Of a stretch of 64,000 nt of DNA, positions 44,418 through 52,890 are shown piece after piece. Each line of letters starts with the position of its first letter. The stretch's first letter is position 1. Location of the stretch: contig NZ_FNEZ01000005.1 of NCBI RefSeq assembly GCF_900100375.1, forward strand, positions 248,001 through 312,000, given 5' to 3'. Under the pieces are notes generated by a model. That model saw only the letters and a list, made by a program, of their open reading frames with translations. It did not search any database and had not been told where the DNA came from. The position numbers and the translations under genes were made by a program. This DNA comes from Flavobacterium noncentrifugens (GTDB lineage: Bacteria; Bacteroidota; Bacteroidia; Flavobacteriales; Flavobacteriaceae).

Positions 44418-44498
44418 GAGCTGTTTCCTGCTTTCCGCTGCAATCTTTTTTATTTTGCTGCGCGCCACAAAAAAGGATTTCCGCTGCAAATGCGTAAG
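44416..44498. repeat. Dispersed inverted-repeat element, copy C
   Basis: GGAGCTGTTTCCTGCT end, CGCTGCAATCTTTTTT and AAAAAAGGATTTCCGCTGC cores. It begins on the stop codon of the DUF2807 gene and separates it from the convergent gldA. Confidence 0.7.
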
Positions 44499-44559
44499 CA
44501 TTCACCGAACTTTTATGAAAATAAGAGTAGAGTGAGGTAATCAGGGCTAGGGCATTCTG

Positions 44560-45456
44560 CTATTTTTTAGTGATTTCCCTGAAAACAGCTTCAAGGTTTT
44601 TATTTTTCTGGTTCAGCTGCAACGTTTTGAGTCCGTTGTCATGGGCAAAATCAAATACCGCCGGCCGCATATCTGTATCCGATTCAAAAGTCAGTTCCCA
44701 AATCATGTCGTGCGTATTTACATACGATTTTAAATGCGGGATTTTCGCCACTGCTTCTTCTTCGACACGAAAATCAAATTCGACTTCAATGACCTGTTCT
44801 TTTCCGGCAATTAAAGTATCGAGTTTTTTATCGGCTACAATTTTTCCCTGATCGATAATGATCACGCGGTCGCAAATGGCTTCGACTTCCTGCATGATGT
44901 GTGTCGATAAAAAAACCGTTTTGTCTTTTCCGACATTTTTGATCACATTCCTGATTTCAATCAATTGGTTCGGGTCGAGTCCGGTCGTAGGTTCATCCAG
45001 GATCAAAACCTCGGGATTGTGCAAAAGCGCATTCGCAAGCCCAACGCGTTGGCGATATCCTTTAGACAATTGCCCGATTTTTTTATGGCTTTCAGGCGAC
45101 AATCCGGTTAAAACAATCACATCTTCAATACGCGATTTCGCTACTTTATAAACATCAGCATTAAAAGACAAATATTCACGCACATACAAATCCAGATACA
45201 ACGGATTGTGTTCAGGCAAATAGCCCACAGATTGCTGCACGGCTTTTGCGTTTTCATTCACGTCAAAACCATTCACGGCGGCAGTTCCCGAATCGGCATT
45301 GATGTAAGTCGTCAATATTTTCATCAGCGTCGATTTTCCGGCACCGTTTGGACCAAGAAACCCTACGATTTCTCCCCTTTTTACAGAGAAGGAAATGTTG
45401 TCCAGCGCTTTCTGGCTGCCATAATTTTTGGAAATATTGCTGATTTCTATTGACAT
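44560..45456 (-). CDS. gldA: Gliding motility ABC transporter ATPase GldA
   Basis: ATP-binding subunit of the GldAFG transporter, linked to gliding in flavobacteria. 298 residues. Walker A GFLGPNGAGKSTLMKIL, Q-loop region VGYLPEHNPLYLDL, signature LSKGYRQRVGLANALLHNP, Walker B VLILDEPTTGLDP and switch His in LSTHIMQEVEAI, followed by a C-terminal domain of about 80 residues (NQKNKNLEAVFREITKK). GldF and GldG genes are not adjacent. The start MSIEISN is chosen over an upstream in-frame ATG that reaches toward the divergent promoter. Confidence 0.85.
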   Translation of the reverse strand: MSIEISNISKNYGSQKALDNISFSVKRGEIVGFLGPNGAGKSTLMKILTTYINADSGTAAVNGFDVNENAKAVQQSVGYLPEHNPLYLDLYVREYLSFNADVYKVAKSRIEDVIVLTGLSPESHKKIGQLSKGYRQRVGLANALLHNPEVLILDEPTTGLDPNQLIEIRNVIKNVGKDKTVFLSTHIMQEVEAICDRVIIIDQGKIVADKKLDTLIAGKEQVIEVEFDFRVEEEAVAKIPHLKSYVNTHDMIWELTFESDTDMRPAVFDFAHDNGLKTLQLNQKNKNLEAVFREITKK

Positions 45457-45513
45457 GTCTGAAAAGATTTGGAACAAAAGTAAGCAGAAAAAAGATTTGT
45501 TACTCAATTTTGT

Positions 45514-45521
45514 TACTTTTG
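45514..45521 (+). promoter_or_regulatory. -7 promoter element for the porin-like gene
   Basis: TACTTTTG, exact TAnnTTTG match, 28 bases upstream of the ATG. Confidence 0.5.
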
Positions 45522-45549
45522 CGCGGTTTTAACAATTTAACAAACAAAC

Positions 45550-46161
45550 ATGAAAAAATTTTTACTCTTGGCAGCTTTGGCTGTAATTTCATTTGCAAAT
45601 GCACAAAAAGGAACCGTCTTAGTTATGGGAAACATTGGTTATGAATCAACCAAACAAGATCAGGTATACAACGAGGCAACATTGAATACATTTACTTTCG
45701 GACCAAAAGTCGGCTATCAGTTTAATGACCATTGGACCGTTGGTGTTGAGGCAAATATCGCTTCATCAAAAGAAAAACATGCTGCTGCTTTCCCGGTATA
45801 TAGTTTTACAGAACAAAAAAATTCGACTTTTGCTGCCGGTGCATTCGTGCGTTATTCGAGGGCTTTAAGCGAAACTTTTGCGGTTTATGCTGATTTAGGG
45901 GCCGGACTGCAGAATGCAAAAACGACACTGACACAAACTGAGGAATTTGGTACAACGAGCGCAACTTACAAAGGAAATGGAATGTATGTAGGCTTAACAC
46001 CGGCATTGTTCATCAACTTCAAGAAAAGCTTCGGGTTAAATTTCAGCATTGGCGGACTCGGTTATGAAACATTAAACCAGGATCATAGCGTAAGTGATAA
46101 CCGTCGTTTCTATTTTAATTTTGGAAAAACAATAAACATCGGGATTTCTAAAAACTTCTAG
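45550..46161 (+). CDS. Outer-membrane beta-barrel protein (OmpA-like/porin family)
   Basis: A 203-residue exported protein: signal peptide (MKKFLLLAALAVISFANAQ) and an eight-stranded-barrel pattern (TVLVMGNIGYEST, FTFGPKVGYQFNDHWTVGVEANI, FAAGAFVRYSRALSETFAVYADLGAG, GMYVGLTPALFINFKKSFGLNFSIGG), ending NIGISKNF. Similar small barrels are abundant in flavobacteria; role unknown. It has its own promoter and terminator. Confidence 0.8.
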   Translation: MKKFLLLAALAVISFANAQKGTVLVMGNIGYESTKQDQVYNEATLNTFTFGPKVGYQFNDHWTVGVEANIASSKEKHAAAFPVYSFTEQKNSTFAAGAFVRYSRALSETFAVYADLGAGLQNAKTTLTQTEEFGTTSATYKGNGMYVGLTPALFINFKKSFGLNFSIGGLGYETLNQDHSVSDNRRFYFNFGKTINIGISKNF

Positions 46162-46179
46162 TTCCACCCCAACCCATCT

Positions 46180-46210
46180 AAAAGCATTCTCCAACGGATG
46201 CTTTTTTTTT
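46180..46210 (+). terminator. Intrinsic terminator after the porin-like gene
   Basis: AAAAGCATTC against GGATGCTTTT with one G-U pair, six-base loop and nine or more T. Confidence 0.8.
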
Positions 46211-46276
46211 GTTAAAAAAAATATTTTTTCCGAATAAGAAAAATATTTCTCTATTTTAGCCATTCAAAATAAAGGC

Positions 46277-46348
46277 ATGTTAAATAACAATTTTTATTAC
46301 AGCAATTCATTTTACTTCTTTTGGAAGCTGAAAGGGATTGTCGTATAA
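46277..46348 (+). CDS. Aromatic leader peptide of the pheA operon
   Basis: A 23-codon frame with eight aromatic codons: FYY at 6-8 and FYFFW at 12-16. The last codons contain GGGATTGT (46334-46341), exactly complementary to ACAATCCC (46384-46391) at the 5' side of the following terminator. This is the standard attenuation layout: stalling on Phe/Tyr/Trp codons frees the segment to block the terminator. The four downstream genes make and use prephenate, so the codon content matches the pathway. A near-consensus -7 (TATTTTAG, 46252-46259) lies just upstream. Confidence 0.8.
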   Translation: MLNNNFYYSNSFYFFWKLKGIVV

Positions 46349-46385
46349 CGTTATTTGAAAAATTATTAATTCAAACGAAATATAC

Positions 46386-46414
46386 AATCCCGATGCAAAT
46401 CGGGATTTTTTTTT
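46386..46414 (+). terminator. Attenuator terminator of the pheA operon
   Basis: Perfect nine-base stem AATCCCGAT/ATCGGGATT with a GCAA tetraloop and nine T, ending ten bases before the pheA ATG. A weak hairpin TTTGAA/TTCAAA (46354-46375) lies between the leader and this stem. Confidence 0.9.
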
Positions 46415-46423
46415 GCCAAAAAT

Positions 46424-47251
46424 ATGGATACAAAAATTGCAATACAGGGCATTGTCGGATCATTCCACCATCAGGTGGTTTTGGAATATTACGGGCAAAA
46501 CCATTTGGTGGATGAATGCCTTTCCTTTGAGGATCTGGTGCAAAGCATCTTGAAAGAAGAAGTTGCCGAAGCTGTAATGGCCATTGAAAACTCTATTGCC
46601 GGATCGATTATTCCGAATTATGCATTAATCGATCGTCACGAACTACAGATTACCGGCGAGCATTTTTTAAACATCCACCAAAATTTAATGGCTTTAAAAG
46701 GCCAGCAGATTTCAGATATTACCGAAGTGCATTCGCATCCGATGGCGCTCTTGCAATGCATGGAATTCCTCAAAAAGCATCCGCACATTAAATTGGTTGA
46801 AGATAAAGACACCGCCGAAACAGCACGCCGCATCCACCAAAACCAACTTAAAAGCATCGCTGCAATTGCCAGTAAAGCTGCTGCGGAATTATACGATCTC
46901 GAAATCCTTGCGCCCGAAATCCAGACGATCAACAACAATATGACGCGGTTTGTAATTGTCCAAAAAACAAAAACGGTGTTGCCCGAAGAAAAAATCAACA
47001 AAGCCTCGCTGAAATTTGAACTCGAACACAAACGCGGCAGCCTTGCGGTGATTTTAAATGTGATGAGCGATTGCAAGCTGAACCTGACAAAAATCCAGTC
47101 GCTGCCCAAAATAGAAACACCCTGGAAATATGCTTTTTTCGTCGATGTGACTTTCGAAAAATACGACGATTATAAAAAAGCAAAATCCCTTTTAGAAATT
47201 ATGGCCTCACATTTTAAAGTGCTTGGCGAATACGAAAACAAACAGCCATGA
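46424..47251 (+). CDS. pheA: Prephenate dehydratase
   Basis: Converts prephenate to phenylpyruvate in phenylalanine synthesis. 275 residues with a catalytic domain (IAQ-type GIVGSFHHQVV, VMAIENSIAGSIIPNY, NNNMTRFVIVQ with the catalytic Thr) and a C-terminal ACT domain (HKRGSLAVILNVMSDCKLNLTKIQSLPK, KYAFFVDVTFEKYDDYKKA) for Phe feedback. No chorismate mutase domain is attached; that activity is fused to the DAHP synthase of the same operon. Confidence 0.93.
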   Translation: MDTKIAIQGIVGSFHHQVVLEYYGQNHLVDECLSFEDLVQSILKEEVAEAVMAIENSIAGSIIPNYALIDRHELQITGEHFLNIHQNLMALKGQQISDITEVHSHPMALLQCMEFLKKHPHIKLVEDKDTAETARRIHQNQLKSIAAIASKAAAELYDLEILAPEIQTINNNMTRFVIVQKTKTVLPEEKINKASLKFELEHKRGSLAVILNVMSDCKLNLTKIQSLPKIETPWKYAFFVDVTFEKYDDYKKAKSLLEIMASHFKVLGEYENKQP

Positions 47252-48399
47252 TCGCAACAGCCACACGTTTACACACCGTTGAAGAATACTATTTTTCGTC
47301 CAAATTGCGGGAAGTGCGCCAATTGATGGCAGCAGGAAAACCAGTGATCAATATGGGAATCGGAAGCCCGGATCTGGCACCGTCGCAAGCCGTTATTGAA
47401 GCGATCCAGCATGCAATGCACGACGATAATGCGCACCAATACCAGAGTTATCAGGGTTTGCCTGAACTGCGAAATGCAATGGCCGATTTTTATAAAATTC
47501 ATTTTGATGTTGAGGTAAACCCGGCAAATGAAATCCTGCCGTTGATGGGTTCGAAAGAAGGAATCCTGCACATCTCAATGGCATTTTTGAACGAAGGCGA
47601 CCAGGTTTTGATCCCGAATCCGGGTTATCCAACCTATAGTTCGGTAACGAAATTGGTTGGTGCAGAACCAGTTTATTACGATTTGGCTGCAGATGAAAAT
47701 TGGGAACCCGATTTTAAAGCTTTGGAAAAAGCCGATTTATCGAAAGTCAAAATTATGTGGCTGTCTTATCCGCACATGCCAACGGGCGCAGCAGGAAATT
47801 TGGAGTTGTTTAAAAAAGCAGTCGCATTCGCTGAAAAGCACCAAATTTTACTGGTCAACGACAACCCGTACAGTTTTGTTTTGAATGCCAATCCGATTTC
47901 GATTTTACAAATTGAAGGTTCGAAAGAAGTGGCTTTGGAACTGAATTCCCTTTCTAAAACATTCAACATGGCCGGATGGCGCGTTGGGATGGTTTTGGGA
48001 AATCCGGAATTGATCGATGCGGTTCTAAAAGTTAAAAGCAATATGGACAGCGGCATGTTTTACGGCATCCAGAAAGGTGCGATCGAAGCGTTGAAAAGCG
48101 ACAAATCATGGTTTGAACAACAAAACGAAATTTATCAGAAACGCCGCGAACTGACATTCAAACTCGCTGAAAAACTCGGCTGCACGTTTGATAAAAACGC
48201 TGTCGGGATGTTTGTCTGGGCAAAATTGCCTGCCGGAATCGATTCCTCTGAAAAATTTATCGATAATATTTTATACGACAAAAGCATTTTTATTACACCG
48301 GGAACGATTTTTGGCAGCAATGGTGAAGGATACATTCGTTTTTCGCTTTGCGTCAAAGAGGAAGAAATAGCAAAAGCCATCGAACGATTTAACAATTAA
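47248..48399 (+). CDS. Class I/II aminotransferase of the aromatic operon
   Basis: A 383-residue PLP aminotransferase overlapping pheA by four bases. Motifs: VINMGIGSPDLAPS, YQSYQGLPELRNAMADFY, LIPNPGYPTY and the PLP lysine in LNSLSKTFNMAGWRVGM, with the carboxylate-binding Arg in EGYIRFSLCV. Its place between pheA and tyrA points to transamination of phenylpyruvate and 4-hydroxyphenylpyruvate (or of prephenate); aspartate aminotransferase activity is also possible for this subgroup. Confidence 0.88.
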   Translation: MIATATRLHTVEEYYFSSKLREVRQLMAAGKPVINMGIGSPDLAPSQAVIEAIQHAMHDDNAHQYQSYQGLPELRNAMADFYKIHFDVEVNPANEILPLMGSKEGILHISMAFLNEGDQVLIPNPGYPTYSSVTKLVGAEPVYYDLAADENWEPDFKALEKADLSKVKIMWLSYPHMPTGAAGNLELFKKAVAFAEKHQILLVNDNPYSFVLNANPISILQIEGSKEVALELNSLSKTFNMAGWRVGMVLGNPELIDAVLKVKSNMDSGMFYGIQKGAIEALKSDKSWFEQQNEIYQKRRELTFKLAEKLGCTFDKNAVGMFVWAKLPAGIDSSEKFIDNILYDKSIFITPGTIFGSNGEGYIRFSLCVKEEEIAKAIERFNN

Positions 48400-48403
48400 T
48401 CCT

Positions 48404-49255
48404 ATGAAAATATACATTATCGGGCCAGGATTGATCGGTGGATCATTTGCTTTGGATCTTCAGGACAAATTTAAAGAAGCTGTGATTTACGGCATCGACA
48501 GTGTTGAAAAACATCTGGATCAGGCGTTGGAATTGGGTGTGATCCATCAAAAAGCAGTTCTCGAAGAGGTCAAAAATGCCGATTTCGTCATTGTTGCCGT
48601 TCCGGTGGATGTTGCGCTGGAATTGTTGCCGAAAGTCCTCGATTTAATTTCCGATCAGGCATTGGTCATTGAAACCGGTTCGACGAAAAACCCAATCTGT
48701 GAAGCATTGGCAAACCATCCTAAAAGGCGCAATTTCATGGCAACGCACCCGATTGCCGGAACTGAATTTTCCGGGCCTTCAGCAGCGATACAAGGTTTGT
48801 TTGATGGAAAAACGAATATCATCTGCGAGGTCGAAAAAACAACATTTAAATTGCAGGAAAAAGCCATGCAGTTCTTTAAAGATCTGGGCATGAGAATCCG
48901 CTATATGGAGCCAAAATCACACGACAAGCACATCGCTTATGTGTCGCATTTGTCGCACATCAGTTCGTTTATGCTGGGGAAAACGGTCATCGAAAAGGAA
49001 AAGCACGAACGCGATATTTTTGACATGGCCGGTAGCGGATTTGAAAGTACGGTACGGTTGGCGAAAAGCTCACCTGCGATGTGGACACCGATTTTTCAGC
49101 AGAATAAAAAGCAGGTCGTTAAAAGTCTCGATGAATATATTTTGAATTTGCAACAGTTCAAAAACTTGCTCGAAAATGACGATTATGATGCGATTTTCAA
49201 TGAAATGGAAAGCGTCAACAGGATCAAGGAGATTTTGAATGGAATGAAGAAATAA
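48404..49255 (+). CDS. tyrA: Prephenate dehydrogenase
   Basis: NAD(P)-dependent oxidative decarboxylation of prephenate to 4-hydroxyphenylpyruvate for tyrosine synthesis. 283 residues: nucleotide-binding IIGPGLIGGSFALDL at the N-terminus, FVIVAVPVDVALELLP, THPIAGTEFSGPSAA (catalytic His region) and HIAYVSHLSHISSFML. No ACT or chorismate mutase domain is present. Four bases after the aminotransferase. Confidence 0.92.
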   Translation: MKIYIIGPGLIGGSFALDLQDKFKEAVIYGIDSVEKHLDQALELGVIHQKAVLEEVKNADFVIVAVPVDVALELLPKVLDLISDQALVIETGSTKNPICEALANHPKRRNFMATHPIAGTEFSGPSAAIQGLFDGKTNIICEVEKTTFKLQEKAMQFFKDLGMRIRYMEPKSHDKHIAYVSHLSHISSFMLGKTVIEKEKHERDIFDMAGSGFESTVRLAKSSPAMWTPIFQQNKKQVVKSLDEYILNLQQFKNLLENDDYDAIFNEMESVNRIKEILNGMKK

Positions 49256-49372
49256 TTAACAGTAAATAATTAGGAAAAATATTGACGGGTTGCGGAGTTA
49301 TAAAAGCAAACAAAATCAGTCTTGGCTCCTGCTTCTTGCAGCGAAGCGGTCTTTCTTCTAAAAACAAAAACT

Positions 49373-50455
49373 ATGGAAAATAACAAACGAATGAGAACCT
49401 GGCTCGATGATTTCAATTTAACGCATCCGCTTGTGATTGCCGGGCCTTGCAGCGCCGAAACCGAAGAACAGGTTTTGAAGATTGCACACGAACTCAAGAA
49501 TTCCGATGTCAGCATTTACCGCGCGGGTATCTGGAAACCGAGAACGCGTCCGGGTGGATTTGAAGGCGTTGGTGCGATTGGGCTCAAATGGCTGCAAAAA
49601 GCCAAAGCGGAAACCGGATTGTTGATGGCGACAGAAGTGGCGAATGCCGCTCACGTAAAACTCGCATTGGAACACGATATTGATGTGTTGTGGATTGGCG
49701 CAAGAACGACTGTAAATCCGTTTGCGGTGCAGGAAATTGCCGATGCATTACAAGGAACTGAAAAAATCGTATTGGTCAAAAATCCGGTAAATCCTGATTT
49801 GGCTTTGTGGATTGGCGGCGTCGAACGTTTGTACAATGCCGGAATCAAAAAACTTGGCGTGATTCACCGCGGATTTTCGACGTATGAAAAAACAAAATAC
49901 AGGAATATTCCGGAATGGCAGATCGCAATTGAGTTGCAGAACCGTTTTCCGGATTTACCATTGATCTGCGATCCATCGCACATTACAGGCAAGCGCGATA
50001 TGATTTTAGAAGTGTCGCAACAAGCATTGGATCTGAATTATGACGGATTGATTATTGAAACACACATTGATCCCGACAATGCTTGGAGCGATGCGGCTCA
50101 GCAAGTCACGCCAACTGCCTTGAAACAAATTTTTGAAGACCTGAAAATCCGGAAGGAAACGACTGAAGAATCGGATTACAACAACGAAATGATCAAGCTG
50201 CGCGCGAATATTGACATCGCCGATAGTAAATTATTGGAGATATTGGGCAACAGAATGCGCGTCGCAGAACAAATCGGCGCATTGAAAAAAGCCAAAAACG
50301 TTGCGGTTTTACAAAACAAACGATGGAATGAAATTCTTGGAAAAATGATCCTTGACGGTGAACAGAAAGGCTTGAGTGAGGAATTTATCCTGCGGATTTT
50401 TAAAGCGATTCACCAGGAAAGCATTTCGCACCAGGAGAAAATTATCAACGCTTAG
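49373..50455 (+). CDS. Bifunctional DAHP synthase/chorismate mutase (type II)
   Basis: A 360-residue fusion. Residues to about 265 form a DAHP synthase of the KDPS-like class (VIAGPCSAETEEQVL, WKPRTRPGGFEGVG, LWIGARTTVNPFAVQE, VIHRGFSTYEK, PLICDPSHITGKRDM), the entry step of the shikimate pathway. Residues from about 278 form an AroQ-type chorismate mutase (LRANIDIADSKLLEILGNRMRVAEQIG, KRWNEILGKM). The fusion joins entry and branch steps and may allow prephenate feedback on DAHP synthase. A longer in-frame start at 49322 is rejected because it adds a non-conserved segment. Confidence 0.92.
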   Translation: MENNKRMRTWLDDFNLTHPLVIAGPCSAETEEQVLKIAHELKNSDVSIYRAGIWKPRTRPGGFEGVGAIGLKWLQKAKAETGLLMATEVANAAHVKLALEHDIDVLWIGARTTVNPFAVQEIADALQGTEKIVLVKNPVNPDLALWIGGVERLYNAGIKKLGVIHRGFSTYEKTKYRNIPEWQIAIELQNRFPDLPLICDPSHITGKRDMILEVSQQALDLNYDGLIIETHIDPDNAWSDAAQQVTPTALKQIFEDLKIRKETTEESDYNNEMIKLRANIDIADSKLLEILGNRMRVAEQIGALKKAKNVAVLQNKRWNEILGKMILDGEQKGLSEEFILRIFKAIHQESISHQEKIINA

Positions 50456-50532
50456 GTTGAAAAAAAATACCATTAAGGGATTAAGACATATTAAGCCGTT
50501 ATTCTTAATGGTTTATTTTATTAGAATATATG

Positions 50533-50560
50533 AAAAAGCGCTTCAATTGAAGCGCTTTTT
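50533..50560. terminator. Bidirectional terminator after the aromatic operon
   Basis: Perfect palindrome, 14 bases per half: A5, GCGCTTCAA, then the reverse complement ending T5. It lies between convergent genes. Confidence 0.85.
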
Positions 50561-50572
50561 GTTTTGGGAATT

Positions 50573-51067
50573 TTATTTTTTCGGCATGTCAGATGTTCCC
50601 ATGTCGCGGATACAAACATATTTTCCATCTTTTTTAAGGAATAAAGCCATGAAATTTCCGCTTGAAACCACGGCATTTGTGTTGTCAGTCATTTTATAAC
50701 TGCCAATTTCTACGACCTGGCTGCCATCGGGGGAAGGAAAAACCTCCTGCGTTTCATAGGTGACTTTGGCGCCTTTTGGTGCAGTAGCCATTTCTTCTTT
50801 CATGTTTTTATGAATGGCTTCCCGGCCAACGAAAGGTGCTTTGTTTTGTGAAAAACTCGTGGCGTCATCGGCATAATAAACAATTCCGTCCGGTTTTCCG
50901 GCAGTCATGGCATCGGCGAAAGCGGTTTCCATGGATTGGAGTTCGGTTTTGATTTGTGAGGCATCTGCCATTGGTGGAGGCGGTGGTGGACCGTCTTTTT
51001 TGGTGCAGGCTAAAATGGTTGCGGCAATCATGCAGAAAGCCATTCCTTTGAACATCATTTTTTTCAT
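50573..51067 (-). CDS. DUF4440/SnoaL-like lipoprotein
   Basis: A 164-residue lipoprotein (lipobox ILAC, Cys21) with a short Pro-rich linker (GPPPPPPMAD) and an NTF2-like domain (TELQSMETAFADAMTAG, GIVYYADDATSFSQNKAPFVGREAIHKNM, SGNFMALFLKKDGKYVCIRDM). Such domains bind small ligands or act as hydrolase/isomerase scaffolds; no catalytic residues can be assigned. Single gene, convergent with the aromatic operon. Confidence 0.78.
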   Translation of the reverse strand: MKKMMFKGMAFCMIAATILACTKKDGPPPPPPMADASQIKTELQSMETAFADAMTAGKPDGIVYYADDATSFSQNKAPFVGREAIHKNMKEEMATAPKGAKVTYETQEVFPSPDGSQVVEIGSYKMTDNTNAVVSSGNFMALFLKKDGKYVCIRDMGTSDMPKK

Positions 51068-51226
51068 AATTTGTTGGTTTAAATTAATGTTTTGAGGTTA
51101 AGCTACAGATCAAAAGTTATTAAAAATAAGTATAATTTATTGAAAATCAGATGTTTTAAATGGTTTTTTATGCGGTTGCGTTCTGGATTTCTCCTGCGTC
51201 GGAATGACAGGTTTGCGCGGTGTTTC

Positions 51227-51338
51227 GCGTGAAGGATAGTAGTGAAAATCCTTTTTTGCCGGGATTGCGCGTGTTTCAAACCATACTGCTGATGGCAAAA
51301 AAGATTGCAGCGGATAGCCTGACCCGCAGGGGCACGCC
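51227..51338. repeat. Dispersed inverted-repeat element, copy G
   Basis: Inverse orientation copy: GCGTGAAGGATAGTAGTGAA, AATCCTTTTTTGCC, GGCAAAAAAGATTGCAGCGG and GGCACGCC end (split motifs). It shares the GCGTGAAGGAT and AGTGAAAATCC blocks with copy F. It lies just upstream of the rsgA promoter. Confidence 0.7.
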
Positions 51339-51381
51339 ATAATAATTTAAGGCAAGTTTCGGATGTATGATTCTAAAAACG

Positions 51382-51389
51382 TAATTTTG
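51382..51389 (+). promoter_or_regulatory. -7 promoter element for rsgA-dtd
   Basis: TAATTTTG, exact TAnnTTTG match, 18 bases before the rsgA ATG at 51408. It lies within a 5' in-frame extension and so argues against the longer start at 51363. Confidence 0.5.
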
Positions 51390-51407
51390 CAGTTCAATCT
51401 CGAATAC

Positions 51408-52388
51408 ATGACTGGAACCGTTTATAAATCTACAGGAAGCTGGTATACCGTGAAATCTGATGCTGGCGATTTTATGGAATGCCGTATGAAGGGAAAATTC
51501 CGCATGAAAGGAATTAAGAGTACAAACCCGATTTCGGTGGGCGATATTGTAGATTATGAGATTGATGAAACTTCGGATGCGAGAACGGGAACGATTTATA
51601 AAATCCATGAACGGAAGAATTACATTGTAAGAAAATCGGTGAATTTGTCGAAGCAGATGCACATTATTGCGGCGAATATCGACCAGGTTTTTTTGTTGGT
51701 TACAATTAACAACCCGCCGACGACTACGAGTTTTATTGACCGATTTTTAGTCACTGCCGAAGCCTATAAAATTGAAACCGTTTTGGTTTTTAATAAGATT
51801 GATACGCTTGATGAAACTTCGCTTGACGAGCAATTGTATTTGCAGCACATTTACCAGGAAATTGGATACAAATGCCTGCGTGTTTCTTCAACTGAAGGAA
51901 AAGGCGTAGATCAGTTGAAGAAAATGATGGTTGGAAAAGTGAGCATGTTTTCGGGACATTCGGGCGTTGGGAAATCGACTTTGGTCAATGCTTTGGAGCC
52001 GAGTTTGCATTTAAAAACCAAGAATATTTCAGAACAAAGCAAGCAGGGACAGCATACGACGACCTTTGCAGAAATGTATGACCTGTCATTTGATGCAAAA
52101 ATAATTGATACGCCGGGAATTAAGGGTTTTGGGATTGTCGATATGGAAAAGGAAGAAATCAGCGGGTATTTCCCCGAATTCTTTAAGCTTCAGGACCAAT
52201 GCAAATTCAACAATTGCCTGCATAAAGAAGAGCCGAATTGCGCGATCAAAAAAGCGCTGGAAGAAGATAAAATTGCGTGGTCGCGCTACAGAAGCTACCT
52301 TCAGATCCTCGAAGGCGACGACGAACATTACCGCACCGATATTTACAACGACGACCGCATTGCGAGTGATGAAAGCCGGAAGAACTGA
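51408..52388 (+). CDS. rsgA: Ribosome small-subunit-dependent GTPase A
   Basis: Circularly permuted GTPase that checks late assembly of the 30S subunit. 326 residues from MTGTVYKSTG. OB-fold to about 80, then G4 NKID (129-132), G1 GHSGVGKS (183-190), G3 DTPG (234-237) in the permuted order, and a zinc knuckle with Cys265, Cys270, His272 and Cys278. It overlaps dtd by one base (TGATG). Confidence 0.95.
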   Translation: MTGTVYKSTGSWYTVKSDAGDFMECRMKGKFRMKGIKSTNPISVGDIVDYEIDETSDARTGTIYKIHERKNYIVRKSVNLSKQMHIIAANIDQVFLLVTINNPPTTTSFIDRFLVTAEAYKIETVLVFNKIDTLDETSLDEQLYLQHIYQEIGYKCLRVSSTEGKGVDQLKKMMVGKVSMFSGHSGVGKSTLVNALEPSLHLKTKNISEQSKQGQHTTTFAEMYDLSFDAKIIDTPGIKGFGIVDMEKEEISGYFPEFFKLQDQCKFNNCLHKEEPNCAIKKALEEDKIAWSRYRSYLQILEGDDEHYRTDIYNDDRIASDESRKN

Positions 52389-52840
52389 TGAAAATCGCTT
52401 TGCAAAGGGTTTCTGAAGCTTCCGTAACGATTAACGGCGCAAAATGTGCAACCATTCAAAAAGGTTTGCTCGTTCTTGTGGGCATTGAAGAATCCGATGA
52501 TAAAAACGACATTGATTGGCTTTGCAGCAAGATCGTAAACCTCCGGATTTTTGGTGATGAAAATGACGTGATGAATTTGTCGGTTAAAGATGTTGACGGC
52601 GAAATCATCGTCGTGAGCCAGTTTACTTTGCATGCTTCTACTAAAAAAGGCAATCGGCCATCATATATTCAGGCGGCAAAACCCGAGATTGCAATTCCGC
52701 TTTACGAGCAATTTGTAGCGGCGCTTGAGACTGCTTTCGGAAAAGAAATCCAAACCGGAAAATTTGGTGCCGATATGAAAGTGGCATTGGTTAATGACGG
52801 GCCGGTAACGATTTTAATCGACACGAAAAATAAATCCTAA
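52388..52840 (+). CDS. dtd: D-aminoacyl-tRNA deacylase
   Basis: Removes D-amino acids (and achiral glycine) wrongly attached to tRNA. 150 residues. Start MKIALQRVSEASV, the SQF motif in IIVVSQFTLHA and the Gly-cisPro motif in NDGPVTILIDT, both essential in the family. Coupled to rsgA; the two act on translation quality at different levels. Confidence 0.95.
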   Translation: MKIALQRVSEASVTINGAKCATIQKGLLVLVGIEESDDKNDIDWLCSKIVNLRIFGDENDVMNLSVKDVDGEIIVVSQFTLHASTKKGNRPSYIQAAKPEIAIPLYEQFVAALETAFGKEIQTGKFGADMKVALVNDGPVTILIDTKNKS

Positions 52841-52867
52841 AAGTTAATTAAATCTTAAAAAAAAGTA

Positions 52868-52875
52868 TATTTTTG
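52868..52875 (+). promoter_or_regulatory. -7 promoter element for the DUF3857 cluster
   Basis: TATTTTTG, exact TAnnTTTG match, 15 bases upstream of the first DUF3857 gene. Confidence 0.5.
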
Positions 52876-52890
52876 GGAAAATTATAGCCC

